In this document: positions 58,500 to 64,000 of the stretch, piece by piece
How positions within the stretch are numbered: the stretch's first letter is position 1
Layout of the letters: each line of letters starts with the position of its first letter
Assembly: GCF_047948215.1 (NCBI RefSeq)
Contig: NC_134455.1
Location: 77,067,189 to 77,131,188 of the forward strand
Length of the DNA: 64,000 nucleotides
Origin: Lycorma delicatula
Lineage: Eukaryota; Arthropoda; Insecta; Hemiptera; Fulgoridae
Reading direction: 5' to 3'
Made by a program: the position numbers and the translations under genes
Notes under the pieces: model-generated
Databases searched by the model: none
Told to the model about the DNA's origin: nothing
Seen by the model: only the letters and a program-made list of their open reading frames with translations

Positions 58500-59210
58500 G
58501 AAGGGAAAGTACTGTAATCGGTCCAGTTTGGGCATATGCGGTTTTCACCGGATATTGACGTTTTTACAACAAAGGAACCCAAAAAATCGGATGGAAGTTT
58601 TTCGGATGTGTTAATGCTCGTATGTAGGTGGAAGTGATCGGTGTTGGCCTATAAATCACCATATATTCAGAGCTACTGGATTGATTTTGATCAAAATTGG
58701 TCAGATTACTTTTTTATTTGTGGCATTGGTACCATAAAATTTTCAACTTAAAAGGTACAGGGGATGAGGCTGTAGAGCAAGGTCACCCTCAACATCTCTA
58801 GATTTTGCCTAATTAAGGTCATATTTTTCTTAGGCACATTTTATTAACAATTAAAAAATAACAATATTTGAAAAAAAATTATTTTAAAGATCACAACCCC
58901 ACACAACAAAAAGTCTTATAGTCTACTTCTATGTTGTGATTTCACAGGTGAGCGGTAGAATTTAATAAATATGTAATATTTAAAGTCTTAAAAAGTAACA
59001 CGGTCTGGCTGGGACTCGAAATCCATCAGCTAGTTAACTCGGTTCCTGGTGCGTTAAGCCCCGTGGCTATACCATTTGCCAACAATACAAGCTAGATTTG
59101 TTCTATGTAAGTTGTGAAATTACATTAGATTAGTTAGTCTCAATCATCGCTGTTAGTTACCACCTCACCCGTGCGAATTACACAGGTATGCGCGCGCGCT
59201 TAATTAGAAT
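58500..59210. repeat. Probable interspersed repeat with tRNA-like segment
   Basis: A GC-richer noncoding block begins with GGTCCAGTTTGGGCATATGC and has TCAGAGCTACTGGATTGATT, wording typical of dispersed insect repeats. At 59005-59085 the minus strand has GGCAAATGGTATAGCCACGG (A-box-like) and GATTTCGAGTCCCAGCC (B-box-like) with tRNA spacing. It is unlike SINE families A and B. Only one copy is in the window, so its limits cannot be set. Confidence 0.35.
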
Positions 59211-59755
59211 CATTGAATTAAACAAACGAAAAAGTAGTATAATTTAATAACATGATAAATATTTATGATAAGATGATTAATATTCCCGTAACGCGGCTTT
59301 AGCTACGGGATCTGAAAGTCAGTCAACTGTGTTGTCATCTTCTTTTTAATATAAATTAAGACTCCAAAAAATATCTTTAATTTTGATTTAGGTGAGATTT
59401 TTAAATAATATTAGTTTTTCAGTTTTAACAAGTAAATACTTGTGATAATATTTTATAATAAAAGTCACAGGAATATAAAAGTTTAAATCAGCTTTTACCT
59501 TAATTCCGTTTCCTCATATGACTACGTATTGCACCAGAACTTATTAAAAATAAAATAAATGCTTGTCTAAATTTTTACAACTTAATACTAAGTTCTATAC
59601 TGAATAAATCAGTTTTCGAGAAATATAAGTCTTTTGTTTTATATATACTTACATCCAATATACCTAAGTAAGTGGGATATATAACAGGGAGTAATTACGC
59701 CGGTGGTATGCAAATACTATTTATCGGATTAATGCATGAAGTTGCTTTCCCGTCT

Positions 59756-60044
59756 CTCTCTCTGTCCCTTTTTCTGTTTAGGCTCCGGAAACACCGTCAG
59801 GTATTACTTCAGAGGATGATATATATGAATGTAAATGAAGTGCAGTCTTATACAGTCTCAGGTCGATCATTCGTGAGATGTGTGGTTAATATAAACCCAA
59901 CTAACAAACAACACCGGTATCCACGATCTAATATTCAAATCCGTATAAAGGTAACTTCCTTTATTAGGATATGAACATTAGAACTCTCGATTTCGCAATC
60001 AGCTGATTTGCGATGAGCAGTCACCACTAGACCAACCAGGTGAT
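59756..60044 (-). mobile_element. Family A SINE, full length, tail type 1, with target-site duplication
   Basis: The minus strand runs from the head (ACCAACCAGG end, GTCTAGTGGTGACTG-like A box, B-box GTTCATATCC), with the near-palindromic AATCAGCTGATTTGCG, through the core (GTGGATACCGGTGTT) to tail type 1 (GACTGCACTTCATTTACATT, then TTTCCGGAGCCTAAACAG) and a pyrimidine/purine simple tail. Flanks 59746-59755 and 60045-60054 are identical 10-mers (TTTCCCGTCT). The left one adjoins the CTCTCT tail, so the exact edge may shift by a few bases. Confidence 0.82.
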
Positions 60045-60299
60045 TTTCCCGTCTGCTTAAGTCTATCTCCACAAAGTTAAAAATTGGTTTCGATAACAAA
60101 GTATATCAATGGAAATAAGTCAGCAGTGAAACTAAAAAAAGACAGCGTATTTAATAATATATTCTTTCTTTTATGCATAATGACTGCATAGATGAAAATA
60201 TATATTATTAAAGTACAAATTAACAGAATTTTAACGGATTATACGTAATAAGTAGTTTTATTATAAAATTAATTAAATTTATTTTCATTTTCTCATACA

Positions 60300-60375
60300 C
60301 CATATTTAACGTCTCACGAATAGTCGACCTGAGACTATACAAGATTACACTTCATTTACATTCATACATTTTATA
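60300..60375 (+). mobile_element. Family A SINE fragment (core to tail type 1)
   Basis: AACGTCTCACGAATAGTCGA and GATTACACTTCATTTACATT match the core end and the beginning of tail type 1. Head and tail end are absent. Confidence 0.6.
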
Positions 60376-60521
60376 GTTTTTCTTTTTTGTTTATTTCACT
60401 AATGGTTCTTTGGTTTTATCTATTATTTATTTATTCTTTTATTAATGAAATTCATATCAGAAACTTGAAGCTTGTGCTTAGGAATATGGAATGTAATTTT
60501 TGTTGCGTATGAAAAATTTTA

Positions 60522-60597
60522 TGTTTGACCGGCATTCGAACTCAGGACTTCCGGATGAAAGGTCGAGACGCTACCACTCACGCTACCAAGGCCTGCA
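60522..60597 (-). mobile_element. Family B SINE head fragment
   Basis: The minus strand has GCGTGAGTGGTAGCGTCTCG, CCTTTCATCCGGAAGTCC and GAGTTCGAATGCCGGTC, a well-kept family B head with both boxes. No body or tail is recognised on its 3' side. Confidence 0.7.
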
Positions 60598-61021
60598 TTA
60601 TAATAATATATTAAAAAGAAGATTTATATAAAATTGTCCACTTGATTGTTTGATCTCATTTTCAACAGATGTTTTTCTTCCAAATTAGCTTTTGCAGTAT
60701 TCTCTTAAAAATATATTTATTTCTCAAGTAAATTTTCTATTTGATATTTTGGTTTTTCTTCAACAAATCTTCTTTGTCAAAATTTTCTTGTTTTTTATTT
60801 TTTTTGTTGATTTTCTTGAATTTTTCGCTTCTTTTTCCTAAAAGATGAGAACCGATTTTCTTATTTAACAATTGTTAATTTTCATGGTGTTTTTCAATGA
60901 TTAATAAATTTTTATTTCCTTAGATATTGTTTAGCTTATCGCTTTTCGCTTTTGATTAATTTTTTACGGCAAATATAAGAGGGCTTAGAGTGAGACAGAG
61001 AATAGCAGGAAAAGTGGCCAG

Positions 61022-61027
<6 letters not shown>

Positions 61028-61092
<65 letters not shown>
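61028..61092. repeat. (TA)n(GA)n compound microsatellite
   Basis: TA units pass directly into about 17 GA units. Confidence 0.9.
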
Positions 61093-61093
<1 letters not shown>

Positions 61094-61099
61094 TGAGAA

Positions 61100-63450
61100 A
61101 ACGGAGAGTAATGGTCAAAATTCTAATCTTTCAAACATAACTACGTACCGTAACTGATAACAATGCGAAATGAGAAATTCCCATTAATATAGGCAAATAA
61201 AAAGGGAAAGATTAAATAAGATTTGCCTCAAAATTTTAGAGAGAGCATATACATATCGTCGTCCTCTTGATTCAGCTTATCGATAATCTAATTAATACGC
61301 TGCAGGACTTACTTAACAAAAAATAAATAAAATCAGTTAGAAACTTTAATATCAGACTAGATATAGCCGATCGACGTTACTATCACCAAATATTAGTGAC
61401 CTTAACAACGTCAACAGTGACGTAGCACTAGCAAAAAATGACAACCATTTAATGAAAATATCAATATACTCTTTTTTTTCAAATACCAAGTTTGGAGTTA
61501 TAAAACAATACTTTCCTCAGCTTAGTAGTCAAGCTTTCATTGTCCATGTTGCTGTTAAATACTACTGCTGGTAGATAATATTGCTGATACAGTTGCTAGT
61601 AGATATTACTGTTCATCAGTAATTAACAGTAATATCTACCATCACTTTTTCATGATAAGTTTGGAAAATATTTTTTTAAGGTACACTTGTTTGTATTATT
61701 TTTGTTTATTTCTTAAAATTAACTTTCTGAGAAAAATGTTTAGTTTCCCTTACTTTTAATTAAGTTTATTGCCAATTTTTTCCGTACATTATACTTAATG
61801 ATATAAAGAAGTCTATATATTAAAATACTGGTATAAAAATATATATATATATATATATATATAGATTTAAATAAAAATTTTATTAACGTTATGTTTTAAT
61901 TAATAATTGTTTTTAAACCCAATGTAGCAATGTAAAATACTGATGTATGTTACGTTAGTAATAGAATAAATATTACGAATTTTTTTCTCTAAATAAAAAT
62001 AATATTTTGTAAATAATAATTAGAAAAATGTAAATAATGTATAATTTTCAATAAATATATGATAATATATAATATATAAATATAATTAATAGTTAATAAA
62101 CATATAAATTGAGAAATGTAAATAATCATCGTTGAATGTAATAATAAAAAAAAGATCCGGTGAACGAACAATTTTCCGCTGGAAAATGTACATGCGGAAT
62201 TTAATACTGAACCAACTAATGTAAATGAAAAGGGCATGGGCAAGTTTCATTTAATTAAATATTTGTTTCAATTCGAATCAAATGATGGTAGAAAAACATG
62301 TTAAGAAAATGTAAGAACAGTTAGGGGGGAATGGAAGAAAGAAAGTACAGCCTGAAGGTAGAAGAAGAAAGAGGTAAAATAAGAAGAAGAATAAGAAGAA
62401 GGAATTCATTACAAAAGGAAGGAGACATCATTATAGCACCTCCTTTCCATCCCTCCAGTACATTCTCAAAATACAATTTCTTGTTTCATTGTTAATTTTA
62501 TATTAAAGGCGAAATTACTTCACCTTTAAGAAACATGAGACAATGCATACTCAGTTAAAGCAGAGTTCCCTACGAAAATAATTAGTACTTCGTAAGGGTG
62601 ACAGGAGGAGGTTGGTTGTACCAGAAGGACAAAGAGTAAAAGATGGTTGAGAAAGACTGAGCTCCTATTCTATTATTATATTTTATTATTTACTCGTTCC
62701 CCTTTTTCCCGTAAAATTGTTCAATATGGGGCAGCGAATCGAAAACGTCAGGTATTGCTGTAACGAGAAGGTTTTTTGTCACACATATATACATATATGA
62801 AATAGTAAAAATCCCAAAAATCTTCATTTAATCTTAGTCATATTTTTATATATAAATCCTTGTGTATTTCTTCGCTACAATAATATTCCTTTAAAAATCA
62901 GAATATATCAAACCGGTCTTGCCAAAATAGACAACATTATAGATATTATTTTCTTGGAACAAAATTATTTTCTATTAATGTTTAAGGTAATCAATTCTTT
63001 GGATAATTTTTTGCCTGGAATTGAATTGAATTATTTCGTAAGCTAAACTTATTTTTTCAGTAGTCCTTTTATTTTTGAAAATATTATTTTTTACTTTTTA
63101 GTACGATGTTTAAATATAGAAAAGCAAGTTTAAATTTTTTTTTTTATTTTAGATTACGCGAAGAAAGATTTAAATGTAGTTTTTGTAAAGAAGACATCAT
63201 AACTAATTAAATAGTTTATTCTAAGTGAAAATGATGTTATAATTTAAAGTTTTTTCAATGGTATTATCATCGCCTTATTCGTATTTTGTATTAAATAAAT
63301 GTACATGTTTTCACGAAGTAAATTTAAAGAATAAGGAAAATTTCTTTCATAAAAAAGAAAAAATCCAATTCAATAATCATAGATGTAGGAGAAATTTTGC
63401 ATTATTTCTAATGTTTCATTAACAAATTTGGAGTGAGCGTTGTTGATATA
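61100..63450. other. AT-rich sequence with hairpin and purine tract, no gene seen
   Basis: A perfect 15-bp inverted repeat lies at 61599-61613 and 61625-61639 (GTAGATATTACTGTT and complement). (AT)n lies at 61838-61863. A purine-rich GAA-type tract occupies about 62325-62430. No coding region is recognised. Confidence 0.5.
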
Positions 63451-63453
63451 GAA

Positions 63454-63500
63454 CTAGCGGACCCTGCAATGGTTCGCTATTGCCATAATCAAACCTCAGT
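63454..63500 (-). mobile_element. Possible Helitron 3' terminus
   Basis: On the minus strand GCAATAGCGAACCATTGC, a hairpin with a 5-bp stem, is followed by AGGGTCCG and then CTAG, with T next. A short hairpin about 10 bases before a CTRR end and a T flank is the known Helitron 3' signature. There is no replicase-helicase, and the 5' end was not found. Confidence 0.3.
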
Positions 63501-63526
63501 ACTATTATATAAATAAAAAAAATTAA

Positions 63527-63776
63527 TTTAGCCACTCAGTCGTGTTCGACCCTTGGCGATTCCAATTCCTTGGGGAATTTTCCTGGCAGGTTTGTCATTT
63601 CCGTCCCAATGTGATTAATTGAAATTCAGTCTCCAAAAAACACCGGTATCCATAGCATAGTATTTAAATTCATACTAAAGCAACAGCCTTTACAAGGACT
63701 CGAACCTTAGAACTCTCGATTCGAAAATCTGCTGATTTTGCGATGACGAGTTTAACTACTATACTAACCTGGTGAG
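63527..63776 (-). mobile_element. Family A SINE, tail type 3 (RTE/BovB-like)
   Basis: The minus strand has an A box (CCAGGTTAGTATAGTAGTT), a B box (AAGGTTCGAGTCCTTGTAAA) and the core GCTATGGATACCGGTGTTTT with TTTCAATTAATCACA. A third kind of tail follows: GGAAATGACAAACCTGCCAG, GAAAATTCC, GGGTCGAACACGACTGAGTG and GCTAAATTAATT. From memory, GTCGgACACGACTGAG, TTGCCTGGAAAAT and GGCAATGGCAACC occur in this order near the 3' end of RTE-clade BovB LINEs, so the tail points to an RTE partner. No protein is encoded. Confidence 0.7.
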
Positions 63777-63779
63777 TTT

Positions 63780-64000
63780 ACTCCTGTATAAATCATAAAA
63801 AAGTTAAAAATAAATAACATAAAATCTCTTTTACGAAATTTAATGTTGTTTTATATATATATATATATATATAAAACTGTTTACAAAAACTGTTATATAC
63901 AAAAATGTTTAATTTTGAAAATTTTATATATTATTTTTAAAAAATTATTGAATTGCATTTCTAAAAAAAATACATAATTAAACTAACCTCCTCTTTTTTT
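63780..64000. other. AT-rich sequence with (AT)n microsatellite
   Basis: (AT)n at about 63851-63873; otherwise nothing seen to the window end. Confidence 0.6.

Noticed and set aside
1..64000. CRISPR array, rRNA gene, bacterial operon or organelle DNA
   Set aside because: No regularly spaced repeats, no rRNA sequence, no tightly packed coding frames; composition and repeats are those of an arthropod nuclear genome.

Overview
This is a gene-poor, strongly AT-rich stretch of a eukaryotic nuclear genome, almost certainly an arthropod and most likely an insect. A hemipteran is my best guess from the repeat content, but that is inference. Evidence: pervasive A/T homopolymers and (AT)n microsatellites, tRNA-derived SINEs, an R1-clade non-LTR retrotransposon, jockey-type, Penelope-like and mariner-type relics, and no prokaryotic gene organisation. 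I found no complete host protein-coding gene. The only host-gene candidates are one possible exon with a consensus splice donor (about 41.16-41.38 kb) and two weak core-promoter candidates (about 2.1 kb and 56.6 kb).

Layout. 0.6-1.1 kb: a full-length SINE with a target-site duplication, nested in a short inverted-repeat element. 5.2-5.6 kb: mariner-type transposase C-terminus. 6.7-11.2 kb, minus strand: the best-preserved element, an R1-clade LINE with ORF1 (three zinc knuckles), an endonuclease and reverse transcriptase ORF2, and a 3' UTR. 14 kb: family B SINE. 18.3 kb: GIY-YIG endonuclease fragment of a Penelope-like element. 19.3-20.4 kb, minus: decayed mariner-type transposase. 21.7-29.9 kb: SINE pieces, tandem and inverted copies of an unknown repeat, and a jockey-type fragment at 29.1-29.4 kb. 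31.4-33.9 kb: three family B SINEs, a jockey-type fragment and two palindromic elements, one interrupted by a SINE. 34.0-36.1 and 42.1-45.6 kb: paired copies of two interspersed repeat families, with a jockey RT fragment at 34.7 kb. 37.9-40.3 kb: 5' half of another LINE (ORF1 plus endonuclease, no RT). 49.2-50.3 kb: a foldback element of about 1 kb. 51.6 kb onward: more SINE copies, a decayed DDE transposase (53.0-54.1 kb), a GAGA-rich candidate promoter (56.3-56.7 kb), and near the right edge a SINE whose tail looks like the 3' end of an RTE/BovB LINE beside a Helitron-like terminus.

The most interesting pattern is the SINE system. Family A copies share one tRNA-like head and one central core but carry at least three unrelated 3' tails. 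One of these tails is shared with family B, which has a different tRNA head, and another resembles RTE/BovB. This is what tail swapping to recruit different partner LINEs would look like. All identifications come from reading translations and repeats by eye; no database search or alignment software was used.
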